Assembly: GCA_026874595.1 (NCBI GenBank)
Contig: CM049320.1
Span: 16,878,988 to 16,942,987 of the forward strand
DNA: 64,000 bases
Reading direction: 5' to 3'
Origin: Sipunculus nudus
Lineage: Eukaryota > Annelida > Sipuncula > Golfingiida > Sipunculidae
In this document: positions 29,201 through 41,100 of the stretch, piece after piece
How the letters are laid out: the number at the start of each line of letters is the position of its first letter
How positions within the stretch are numbered: position 1 is the stretch's first letter
Program-made: the position numbers and the translations under genes
Notes under the pieces: model-generated
The model's database searches: none
The model's input: only the letters and a program-made list of their open reading frames with translations
Told to the model about the DNA's origin: nothing

Positions 29201-29825
29201 TTGGTGGGCCTGCCACTATAGTTGTATTGCTTGATGGTATGGATGTTTTTGCTGATGAAGTGGGTGGTAAAGTATTCACCTGGGAGCACTGGGAACCCAT
29301 CTGCTTGTCAACAGCTGAGACTGCCTGTACAACAGATTTAGTGATAGGTGTATTTCTGGACACTGTTGATTTGATTCCTGCCTGTGACACAGTAACAGAA
29401 GAAGCCGTTGATCCCACCTGTGCCACTTGTCCCTTTGCCATGACCTGTATGTTATTAACATGATATGGGTAAAATGACACATACTCTGATATTCTTTGTG
29501 GATGATTTTCTCTTACATGGGCTATCACTTCATATCGCTGAAAGCACTTGAAACCACAGATTGCACACATGAATATGTGTGACAATACATGCTGAATGAA
29601 CTTTTCCTGGCTTTTCGCCACAAACTGGCAAAAGTTACAGTACAGCACTTCACATGGGCCACTTTGCGTCATGGCCAGATGACCAGCACAAACAATCTGC
29701 CCAGTGTCTTGTCCATTAGGTGAACCTCGGCTCAGTGTTAGTACTGTAGCTGTGCCTCCACATGTTGACAGCTCCACTACACCGCCCCCTACACCTTCAA
29801 TATGGGAGCCTCTAGCTGACTGCAT
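23205..29825 (-). pseudogene. Copy 3 of giant C2H2 zinc-finger gene: 5'-truncated, two frameshifts
   Basis: The frame starts at the internal ATG at 29825. It runs to a stop at 26298 because a T run near 26343-26348 is one base short (GTTTTTTAC against GTTTTTTTAC). This breaks the frame inside finger 11, just before its first histidine. The rest of the protein continues in another frame (23725-26337) through finger 18. It then hits the same 7-A frameshift as copy 2 and ends HDEGDDR. Fingers 19-21 lie in a further frame (23205-23852, coding from about 23763 leftward); the CTTC site that is shifted in copy 2 is normal here. Private substitutions include Pro to Ser (near 28294), Ala to Gly (near 27118), Thr to Ile (near 26294) and Pro to Gln (near 25027). 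Splice acceptor and exon start are missing. As assembled it cannot make the full protein. Confidence 0.75.
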
Positions 29826-30996
29826 TACCGTTTCTTTAACTTCAGGTCCTTGAGGTTGACCGCTGTCTCTATTGTCATTAACATTACTGTTTGAAGATGT
29901 GACCTTATTTATTTATTTACCCTTAAATAATTTTTTCTCTTTCGTTTTTTAATTGAAATGCAAATGTAGGGGTATATATATAAGGCCTATATATGGTTGA
30001 CGAGCTACGTATAGCTAGGCCTATAACACTATTCTTACACACATGTATACACACATATACACACACATGCGTACGAGACATCACTGCTGTATTTTAGTGT
30101 GAATTAACAGATAACCCATCCAATTTGTGCTTAATTCAGTGAATTATATTAATCGTGCCATTAGTCAAATGTAATGATTGAAGATATAAGATTACAAATT
30201 ACCAATTGTTATATATCTGTGGGGCGCGATTTCCAGAAGGGGTGGGGTGGGGGGCGGCAGAGGCTTGGAACCGATGGCTACCATATTTAACACAACACCC
30301 CTATTTTCTCAATATAATGTAGGCCTGATAATGTTATCAGTGGTAGGCTTTCTAGCTCCAGGAATCGTGAATGTCGAGTATATGTATCGCCAAATGCATT
30401 TGGGCGTATGAGTTGTGTCCCTTCACCGTGGCGAGGGACATTTAAAGTAAAACTATTTTAAAAATATGCAACATTGAAGCAATTAAAGAATAAAAGTCGT
30501 TAATTTTTATAAAATAATTCTGATAAATAAAACCAACACGATTTGTTTTTATTTGAGCGTTTTATGATAGTATATAGTATAGCATTAATGGCATGAACAC
30601 GGGGGAATCCTGTTATATTATCAGTCATTTTGGTATTTTATTCATTTCTGTCAGACACTACAGTTCAGTGATATTGGAGGAACCTCGCCACACTATCTGA
30701 CTGATTTTGTTAAAAATTCATATTTCTTACTAATTGCAGTAAAAGCCTTAACTTAATGAAAACATTACATTTATTTTATTAGCAAAATGTGTGCGAGGGT
30801 TTAGTATAGGGGAGGAGGGATCTACTGTAATGATATTGCACAAATAACATTTTGAAGGACTGTTGAGATGAATTTGTTCGAACTTTGCAATTGCATATTG
30901 CAAGCCTTCTTTGAAATAAAGAGTGAAAAAAAGTAAAATTAGCGGCAATTCCCCACTTTTATCACAAACTCAATAAAGATGTTCTTCGAAGTACGC

Positions 30997-30997
<1 letters not shown>

Positions 30998-31046
<49 letters not shown>
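30998..31046. repeat. (TA)n microsatellite, unit 4
   Basis: 49 bp of alternating TA, 4 bp shorter than in units 2 and 3. Confidence 0.95.
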
Positions 31047-31048
<2 letters not shown>

Positions 31049-31312
31049 CTCGAAAAATCAGCAAACATACATTGCTCATCCCCTGCATGAAGAAAAAGGC
31101 ATTTTCCACGTTGTGATAAATGCTGGACATTTACCTATAAAGAAACTGCGTAGTGCCCTGTTCTTGTTCTTAGTGGACTGTTATAGCAGGTGAGAAATTG
31201 TATAAATCGAATTTTTTTCACTGAAAAAAAGAGAGAAGGGCTAAAAAAGTGAAAAAAGAGTAATTAGCGTCATTTCAGTATATCCTCAAAAAAAGATGAC
31301 GCAAACATACAT

Positions 31313-31759
31313 AATACTCCCGTCGTGTATCTGGTGATAGAGAAAGGTAATTAAGGTGAGAATTTCTATTGGTAAATATGTATGAGTTTCATGAAAATCC
31401 ATATAGGATTTTTTGTTAGTGACCAAGGTGCCTCCAAAGTGCGGTGACCTCTTACCTCATTTAATATGCGTGGGTTCTGCTGGAAATCGAACTTAGGTGA
31501 GATAATTTATTGATTAAAATTTCCGACGAGTTCTATCAAAATCTCTCATAATATACTTCATAATTAAGGTTTCGCGGCGATACCAAAAAGTAGCCTAGTG
31601 ACCAAAGACCTTATTAAATATGCCTGGATGTTACCAATAATTGAACTCGGGCGAGTTATCTGTCGGTAAGTAGTTATGGCTAGTTTGGTGAAAATTCACA
31701 AAAGCGGCGACACTAAAACTTAACGGACGGACGGTGGGAAAAACCACAATACTCCCGTC
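31313..31759. repeat. Dispersed repeat fragment bounded by AATACTCCCGTC, unit 4
   Basis: Unit-4 counterpart of the fragment at 7451-7897. Confidence 0.5.
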
Positions 31760-34700
31760 ATATGAAGGGCGTATATAAAAAGTGATTTGGCAGGCCTGTA
31801 TTGGAGGTTTTTTTTAACTATGATGCAGGAGGATTGTTATTCAGTGAACCTGGATGGTGAGAGGATTCTGACTTTCTGTACTAAATCTCGGAAATTCGGT
31901 CAGATCTTATTTTGGGTTTACAAAAATGTTTCGCCAGGACCAAGCAGTCTCCGAGTCTTAATGATCAACCTCATCCAAAGTCTTCTCCATGACGTATAAA
32001 AATCATTGGATTAAGAAAAATTTGGAAATACCTTGCAACCTCTCTGGGTGTAAGATGGGATAAAGATGTGTAGTACTTAATCTATAAAGCAACAGACGAA
32101 CGTTTTTAGCTGAAGAAGATGTCTGGTGCAAGAAAGAAATGCGTTTTAAGCCCCCCCCCCCAAAAAAAAAAAAATAAAGAAGACACACACACATTTTAAT
32201 AACTAATTTGCAAACACACTAGCAGCATTGAAAAAAATATTCAGTATAGCTGTTTATTTATCAAAATAGAAGTATTCAAATATATACACTCTTACACAAT
32301 CTATGCAATATTTTATGTCGGCATTGACACAGTTTTTTCTGTTATCCATCCATAGCTGGGCACAGCTCCGTGATGTGGGTACAAAGTCTTTACACAGGGC
32401 ATTTTACCCGCTGTACTTATACAAGCGTAAACAAACTGTATACATTACACTTCCACATAAAATACTGGGTGTGTCCATTGTTCTGATTAAAAATAACAAC
32501 AACAAAGAGTTTCAAACTTAGTCTGTATCCATTAGATTGACAGAGGAGCAAATAAATAAGAAAAGGACTAAGAAATGAAAACAATGACACTCCAAAGGCA
32601 ACATGATGAAGTGAGTAAACCTGGTTACAGGAAGATCTTGTTGAAACTAATAAATGCAGACCTTGAGGCATTTTATGTTGGCTACTGAAATATCCACTTA
32701 GTTCGGCTTACTGGAATCGAGGGAGGAAATGATATCGCGCAGATATACGTGTTATATATTATATATTGATATATTAATGCAAGCGCGTCATTTAATTGAT
32801 ATGATATATTGCATGGGTATAAGCGGATTTAACCCGACATGAATTACGTGAATAAGCATTTAAGTGGACAGTTTCAAGCACAGTGCATAAGCAACAATTT
32901 AACCATATGGATGCCACCAAAGGGGTCAACAGACTGTACAACATAGACTTAAGACGAAGTAGGGCAATAGTAGGACAACTGACGGAAAAATTAGGATAAA
33001 AGCAGGACTGAAACTAAACATCCAATGACATTATTCATCCTTTTTATTGATAAAACTTGCCGAAAAAGAACATGTAGGTTAGATGCACGGCCCAAGTGAG
33101 ATGCTTTTCCTCTTGTTGAGAACTGTTTACTATATTAATACATGAAAACACAGTTATATAACAAACAAGTATGAAAGAAGACCAAGAGAAATTTCCTGAA
33201 AAGTATAGGGGGGGGGCAGCCGGTTTAGCATTTCATATGCAAGAGTGAATATTTTAAAATTTCCTGAAGTCCTGAAATGTCTCCGGTCTAAAAAAAGAGT
33301 AAAGTAGGAATTCTAAGGAAAGTAGTATTGAAACAAAAAAGTAGGAATAGTTAGGATTGCTAAACAGCCTGCTTGAGGTGTAACCTCTAACAGCTAAAAG
33401 ATGAACTTAAATAAGAAAGAAACGGGACACCTTCTTCGGTTTTAGAAGAAAAAAACTCCGCCTATCAATAAGTACGTGTTTCGTTAAGGGCATAACAAGC
33501 CAGAAACTATTATCAAAAGAAGAAAGCTTCAGCAGCTTCAGCTAGTGCTAAAGTATGACAATCACTGCGACCTATTTATAAAGCGTCCCGTACTTCTACT
33601 CAAATGTGTATACACAGAAAAGCAACTTATATATAGCTACACATAAACATGTATATCAAAACAAAAGATAAGGGGAAGGTTAAAAAAAAAAAAAAACTCG
33701 GTTATTTTCTACTAAACGATCCGTTAAACCAGGTCAATGAACAGCTCTATTTTTTATTTCTTTTTTTAGGGGGTACACCTACAGATTTCCACAAATTTAG
33801 TTTGCAGGCTTTCGATTTCGTGTGTGCATGTGCGCCAGTCTGTCTGTGGGAAAGTCCATCTTGTTTGTATGAAGATATGTAAAAAAAAATAATAAAATAA
33901 ACTACTGGAAAAATGGAATGTATCAGGCCTACCTACTTATTTTTTCGCGAGATCCCGAGGTGACAGATAAACATGTAACATTAAAATTATGTCTTGAATA
34001 CACGTTTGACTCGTAACATTCAACAATACAAAATAAAAACATGATATAAACTTAACTACAATAAAAGACTGACTGTAATGTAGAATAGAGTATCCACATT
34101 CAAGAAACAAAGCCAATACAAATCTGTACACACGCAAAAGCAATATAGTGACGGAAACGGTATTTATACACTCTGGCAACGACTACCTCATTTGAACTCG
34201 AGCCGAGGCTGTGGAGTATTTAACAACTCTTAAGGATATATGACAGACCCCGTTTAATTTGATCTTAATTCCAAAAGTTTTAAACACCTATCTCACAATT
34301 CTATGATCGTTTCAAACGTTACTTCTTATAACGGGTTGTACATTGGATTTTCTACCCCGGGTATTGACATTTTCTTCCCAGCCTGAATGTGATTTACCAT
34401 AACAGATCCACAGCTAGAACGTGTACAATTATTCGCATTATGGATCTGTTGTGAAACATATTTCACCATATTACTTACCAGCCTGAATAGAAGTCTAGCG
34501 TTAGAGACACAACCTCACGTGCAAGACTGAAAAACATCATTCTTTGATTGTAAAAGAAAGTTCCCGATTAAAAACTGTAGTTTAGCCATTAAATTCACAC
34601 AACAAAATTCAAACTCTGCTACTTCTTAAAATAGTTTATCCTGATACTTTCCTGACTTAATGTCAACACACAGGGACAATATGAGATATGATGACTATTT

Positions 34701-35133
34701 TATCGCGAAAGCAAGTTATGGACATTTGTTAGAGACCAGTTAAGAACATGCAACTGTGATTAAGACAGGACTGTGACGAGTTTTGGGGATTGTTATACAT
34801 AAGATTGAAAGTTTAATTAACATAGCCAGCTTACATGTAGCGAAAGGTTTTGATAATTGTGGATAAATAATTCTGCGCATATTGACACATGCATTTATCC
34901 GTTGCTCCGTACCCATTTGTTAACCTTATTTGTAAAATTTTAAATTAGCCAGATCGTTCATTGACGTCATTTAATGACTAGCACTAAACTGCTTATAAAA
35001 ACAGACCTTTTCACATTCTACGTGCTGGTTAATATCCATGCAACAATTGGACAGAGCGCGGTAACTGGTACTGACTATCATAGCATGCACATATAGACAT
35101 TGTTCACGCACTGTTTTTAGGTGTGGCAATTAC

Positions 35134-38100
35134 TCAGTTTTCGCCTTTATCTTGGTTCTGGATTTCCCTATAACCCCCTTCCATAGTTGCATGGGATATG
35201 ATCAAATGGTTCTTGATTTCTGACTCACTGTTGCTAGCCCACATACAGAACAGACACTCGAATCTGATGTCCTTCCCTTCAAGACTGCTTGTACTACTTA
35301 CTTCAAAAGCATCCGTGCCGAGACTCGGTGAACTATTCGGATCACCGTCGGCGACAGGACATAAATGCGTTTCATTTGTGATCTCTGTAAAACTTATGCT
35401 AGCACACTGCGGTACAGGGCACAGATAGATGGTCGCCCGTTTACGCAGAAGTTTTTGCTTGTAATCATTAAATTTTGGAATTGCTGTTGGATGCAGCTTG
35501 TGGAGATGGTCCTTCACCTCGTATATTCCATTCATCCTGTGGTCACAATAGAGACAATTAAAACGGTTCACGATGGAGTTGTATTTGCCAAAAGAATTTC
35601 TGTCAAAGTTAGAAATAGTCATTTCACGTTTATAGTAGGTTGACATTGGAATATCACCTGTCATCACCTTCGTCATGCGTTTTTGTTTTTTCTTTTTCTT
35701 TGGACGCGGTTTACCACCAGAGACCACTCGGCCTGCTGATATTCCCGGTTCTTGGCTGCTGCCTTTCGAGTATTCAGCACTTATCCTTCGTTTGGAGCTA
35801 CCACTATCGACCACCTTAGTTTCGCTATCAATGCCATGACTTCGTTTCAGCGAACTTCTTTTGGATGAATCATGCTGCATTTCATAATCTTCGGAAGCCC
35901 CATCTTGGAGAGGGTCCTCAGGTTCTTTTTTGGTCTCATACATGACAGAGGAATTCGTTTCATCATCGTCACTGCCACTGCCACCATAACTACCAGGTTG
36001 TTTCGCCTGGCTTGGCCCAACAAAGCTGCTCTCGCTGCTTTTTCGCGTGGGCGCATTTTCATGAATAAGAGTTTTCGAATGGCTGTCATCTATGTCGGAT
36101 TCTTTAGCAAATGACTGTTTCGACACGCTTTCTTGAATATGATCGAAAAGTTCTCTTTGGCTTTCTGTTATATGGTTGTGCATGGAAAACTCCGAGCTTT
36201 CCCCAGTCACAAAAGAACAGTCCTCCTGTGGGCAGTAAAATATATGAGCAGGCTGCCTGGCAGCTCTCATGTTCAGGTCAATACCTACAGGGAAAACAGT
36301 TGAATGAGCTTGTCGTAAATGGGTTTTCAGGTCATCTTTGGTGAACGTTGGCAAAGAGCAATGGTAGCACATAAACGGCATTGAATACAACTCATTATGA
36401 GGCGGTTGCCACTCTTCTCTTTCCTCCTCATACTTCGTCTTTCTGATCTTCTTTACCGCAGTTCCTTTCCTGTCACTGAGCGATTTCTTCATTTTCTTGG
36501 GGTTTGGATTATAATCAACATCTGAATACCACGCCTCTTGTCCAGAATCATTTCCTTGAGGGGAATGACTCGCAGGGGATTCAGAATTTCTTTCCGTGAT
36601 GCCAGGTTTAGAAGCAGCACCGTCCACAGAACACTGAGAGCTTCCAGTCGCCCATATTGCTTGCTTTTGTTCATCCACAATTTCCCATTTCTGTGAGCCT
36701 TTAATCTTTGATTTGGGCCTCAACCATGTCACATACTTCTTCAGACTGTCTGGAAGGAAGTACTCGTCGGCATGAGACAGTGCAAGGTGGAACTCCATAG
36801 CTTCCCTCCTCCGGATAAATTTGTTACATCTTGGAACTTTACAGAAACCAATAAGATACACAGTTCTTCTTTCTCTTGCTTTGATATCAACACAAAACCA
36901 TTCTCTCAAATCAGTGTGTTCGGTCGCAAGATGTGCTTTCATATCTGACAACATCGGCACTTTAAATGAACAGTTTTTGCATTTGAAAGGACCAAAAGGG
37001 CGAGGACTTCTTTTTAATGGAACAAACTTTTTGGTTGGCACCTTTTGGGCACGCATCGTGATCGGAATGGCCACCTGGCAATTTTCCTCTTCTCCTGTCC
37101 ATTCAACTAATGATCCCGGGTTTGCAGGAAACCCTGGAGAGCTTCGCTTTCCATATAACGACGTTTTGACGGAACCCCTGATACCTGTTTGACCTAAATC
37201 ATCGCTGGATTTTATTAAAGCAGAACTTGTAGCTTTACTCACAGGATAGCCCTTGCTTACTGTCTGTTTCTTCTTTTTTATCGCTTTGCTTTTCTTTTTA
37301 GTCCAACCAAGTGGCTTTATAAGTCCTGCACAATGTTTGCTGAGAGAAAACTTATCACTGTGTGCAATGCCATAGTGTACAATCAGGGTGGAACGTTTTC
37401 TTACGAATGCGTTGCAGTATGGTTCAAAACAGAAATACAAGAGGCAATTTTTACGATGATGTTTGGCTCTGAGGTCTGTACAATATAGATCTCTCTTAGA
37501 TTTGTGCTGCTTTACTAAATGTACCTTCATTTTCTCCAGATCACCCACTTTATATTTACATGACTTGCATCCAAACGGTCCCAATGGGAGAGATCCTGTT
37601 CTCACTGGTAAATACATGATTGCGCCACCTTTTCCCCTTGCCACCACGGGCACAGTAACGACTATATTATTATCTTCTCCAGTCCATTCCACCAGGGGAG
37701 TTGCGAGCATCCAAGTTTCTTCTTCTGGAGTAGGTTTTAACACGGGGGGCCATCTATTTCCTTCTTTACTGACACACAATTCCAGCTTACCCGTGTCATC
37801 TCTTGAGCTTTGAGTTTCAAACTCACCAGAGTCACTTAATTGCCCAGCTGAGGGTATGGGCTCTCCTTCTGAAAGGTGCTCAGCTCCTTGATTTTTAATG
37901 TAATCCAAAGGAAACTCGACTTCATTTTCCTCACAATTATTTTCTTGTTTAATGGTTGCCCGGGCCTTCGTGGGTGATGGAGCTACATATGGTTTAGTTT
38001 CCTGTCTTTCACGTTTACCTCTACCAGTAGTGGATGTAGAACCTTCCTCCTCCTGGGATTCCACAGGGGCTGGGCACGGTAAACCTCGTCTTGTGTGTAT

Positions 38101-41100
38101 GATAAAATGTTCCACATCATTTGTCAGCTGACCAGGTGTAGAGGCAACAAAAAAACACTTATCAAATGGGCACATGTACACATAATGCTGTCCTCCTTTA
38201 CTAGCTTGTTTTGATAAGTCTGTTATCAATATATACTTTTCTTCGCCGCCTGGGTGCGCTGGCAACCAATGTTTTTTTACTTGCTTCCAGCTGTTGTGGG
38301 TAAAGTCACACTTGGGGCACTGGAACCCTTTCCTCAATTTTTTAACTTCCTCGTCCGGTTCTGTCTTTATTTTCGACAGCTCCTCTTTCTTTGGTTTGAG
38401 CTGGTCATCCTCCATTGACTGATTTTCAGGAATATCCGTTGATAAGATTTCCTCATTTTTTATGGATATTTGATCATCATTTTCTTTGAGAGAGTCCTTA
38501 GTCTTACTTGTTGGTGAAGATTTTGCACGCACCACCTGCGTATATTTCTCTTCTTTCCCAGGATGATCAGAGCTCTGGTGGGCTTTGAGTCTGACCAAAG
38601 ACTTTGACGTCCAGGAACAATGACTACATTTCCACATGACAGAGGGAGCCACCTGTTCTTCAGATTCATCTGAATCGGACCCAATATCTTCCCTCTTTGC
38701 CTTCTTTGGCTGAGAATGAGGAGCTTTCCCTGCAACACCTGAAAAATGTTTATGTTTGTGACCGGCTTTACCTGGGACATGTTCCTGTTTGAGTTTTCTG
38801 GCAGCACTCTCTAGTTGAAGAAGCGGCCCAGCATCTTTGTGGACTTTTTTCACATGAAATGCAGCTGCTCTGCTGGCATCAATCACAGTTTTGCCAATCT
38901 TGAACACAAAGTAGGCAGGGCACTTATCCACAGGACAAAGCTGAACTTTCGACATTTTGTGCTGCAATTTTTCAAACAAATCAATAACTACAAGCTCCTC
39001 TTCTGGGTGGTACAATTTCATGTGACTTTTAATTTTAAATATATTGGCTGTTATCAGAGGAGGAGGCACACAGTGCAAACACTGATACTGTCTCTTATTT
39101 CTGATCATCTTGTGGGGAAGCTTTGGGTGGTGACCGCCCTGGTGAATTATCACAGTTCTTTTCTTGGCAGCAATGAAATTACAATATTTACAATGGTAAA
39201 CATAGTCCTTTTCGGGAATAGTTCCATAACCCCCGGTTGCTGATGAAGTTTCATTGTTTACCGGAGGATGAACATTTTGAGAACCTTTCTCCAGTTCCGA
39301 ACTTTCTGCTGATTTCGAAGACTGAACAGACTGCATTAAGTTGCTATCACCATCTCCTTCGGCAGTCTGAGACAGTGACTCTACACTGACAATTTTCAAG
39401 GCCGGCATCTCTCCTTCACTGTTGATATCAAAGGGCGTAGTCTCATCTACCGATTCTAGTGCTGGCATATCTGCCTCTCCTGATTCTCCAAGCAAGTCAG
39501 TTGACCCCTTTTTATTTTGTTCCTTTGTCTGCGCTAACTTTTCTTCTTCCTTCTTCTTTTCTGCTTCTTTCAAAGTCTTCTCTTTGATCTTAGATAACGT
39601 GCAGTGTGGTGCTTGCCGGAATACAAATCTTTCTGTTGCCCCTGCATGGACTTTGCTTTGATGTGCTTTCATCATAGTTCGTAAGTTACATGCGTAATCA
39701 CAATAGACACACTCCCACTTCTTCTCTCCAGTGTGCCTTCTGATGTGCTGTCTCATATTGGCCCCATAAGAACTATGAGAGACATATGCACACTTTTTGC
39801 AGCAGAATGCATTTCTTTCTATACTGTAATATATATATTCCTCGAGGTCTATCTCATTTTCAGTTGGTATTACAACGACCTTCTCTTTGTCTTCCTCCGA
39901 TAGTTTTTCATCATTGGTATCTTCTGCATCATCATCAGCTTTCCCTTCTTTTCCTCCTTGATTAATTATTTGTGAATCTTTCTTATTTGACTGTTCCATT
40001 GACTGTATCATCAGGTCATATTTACTTTTGTAATTCGAAAACAACATCCTGCCTTTTCCACTGATCATATGACTAGGTTCTAACTGGCTAAAGCCTCCCT
40101 GTAAGCCTCCCTGATGGGACACTGGTACCAAAACGGTATTACCGTGAAGAAGACTGGTGAGTTGAGTTCCAGAACCAAGTAATACTTGGGGCTGTCCTTG
40201 ATTAGCTCTCTGCAGGGTATTGGGTTGTACATATATCACTTTACCTGCAGCGCCTCCGCCACCAGCTGGGACCAGTATAGTTTTTGGTGCCGAGGATACA
40301 GGAGCAGCAGTAACACTAGCTGTGGCTGTACTACTATATGTCGAACTTGTGCCTGTCGGTAGGAGGTTGGTCTTTGGCATTTGAGAGGCCTGGGGTTTAG
40401 TAGCCTCTGCTAAAGCATTGTTAGAAACACTAGCTTTTGTAGCTTGAGCAGCCTGTAGGTTTTCAATCTCTTTCCAAATATTTGCCTTGGAATCCTCAGT
40501 TGTGGTGTTTAAAGCAGGTGTATCATTATTGGAGGCTCCTGAGCTGTTCTGTAACATGTTGTTCAGGACTTTATGAGTGCTCTGAACATCAGTAGCACTC
40601 TGTGCTGGCAGTGTAGTCATACTTGTTTCTCCAGGTATAACAGTTTTATTTCTGATTTTTGTTCTTTTTACAAGTAAACACCTCTGTCCAAAGTGGGAGA
40701 CAACCACGTGCTTTATAGCATCTGCCTTAGCATCAGCTGAGAATGAGCAGTAGGTACAGCCCCATTCTATGATTTCCTCACTGGGTTTTGTAGTTTCCGA
40801 TTGCTTCAATGGGAAAGACAGACTTGTAGTAGATTTGGCTGCGGTAATTTGAAGATTAGTATCAGTCGCATTATTCACAGATGCCACAGAAGACTGATCT
40901 CTACATACTGACCCATTTTGACCATGGGAATCGGTCTTCTTTGGTGATGGTGGTTCTATAATTAGTTGTTTCTTGGCCCCTTGGGGCTTCAACAAGCATT
41001 TCTTAAATATACCGTCTGCTTGCATTCCTTTGTGAAAATGTTTCATGTGATGTTCTTTTGCATTTGCTGTGGTTGCAAAGGTGTTGCATTGTAGACAATA

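Larger units (their letters stand above)
17981..29913. repeat. Tandem unit 3 (11933 bp)
   Basis: Same order and junctions as unit 2: spacer 17981-23204, then gene exon 23205-29913 on the minus strand. It has a longer G run near 21276 and a shorter A run near 21756 than unit 2, and a 1-bp deletion in a T run near 26347. Confidence 0.95.
29914..35133. other. 3' flank / 3' UTR region of the intact gene (spacer of unit 4)
   Basis: No coding sequence was recognised. On the minus strand the first canonical AATAAA below the stop codon that I found is the complement of TTTATT at 33753-33758, about 1.4 kb downstream, so a long 3' UTR is possible. The stretch also holds the (TA)n run (30998-31046), the AATACTCCCGTC fragment (31313-31759) and C/A homopolymers near 32151-32174. 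Confidence 0.7.

Noticed and set aside
35296-35301. Splice donor (GTAAGT on the minus strand) inside the last exon of copy 4
   Set aside because: The reading frame continues across it into a well formed finger 21 and a stop, so an intron is not needed. It could at most be a minor alternative site.
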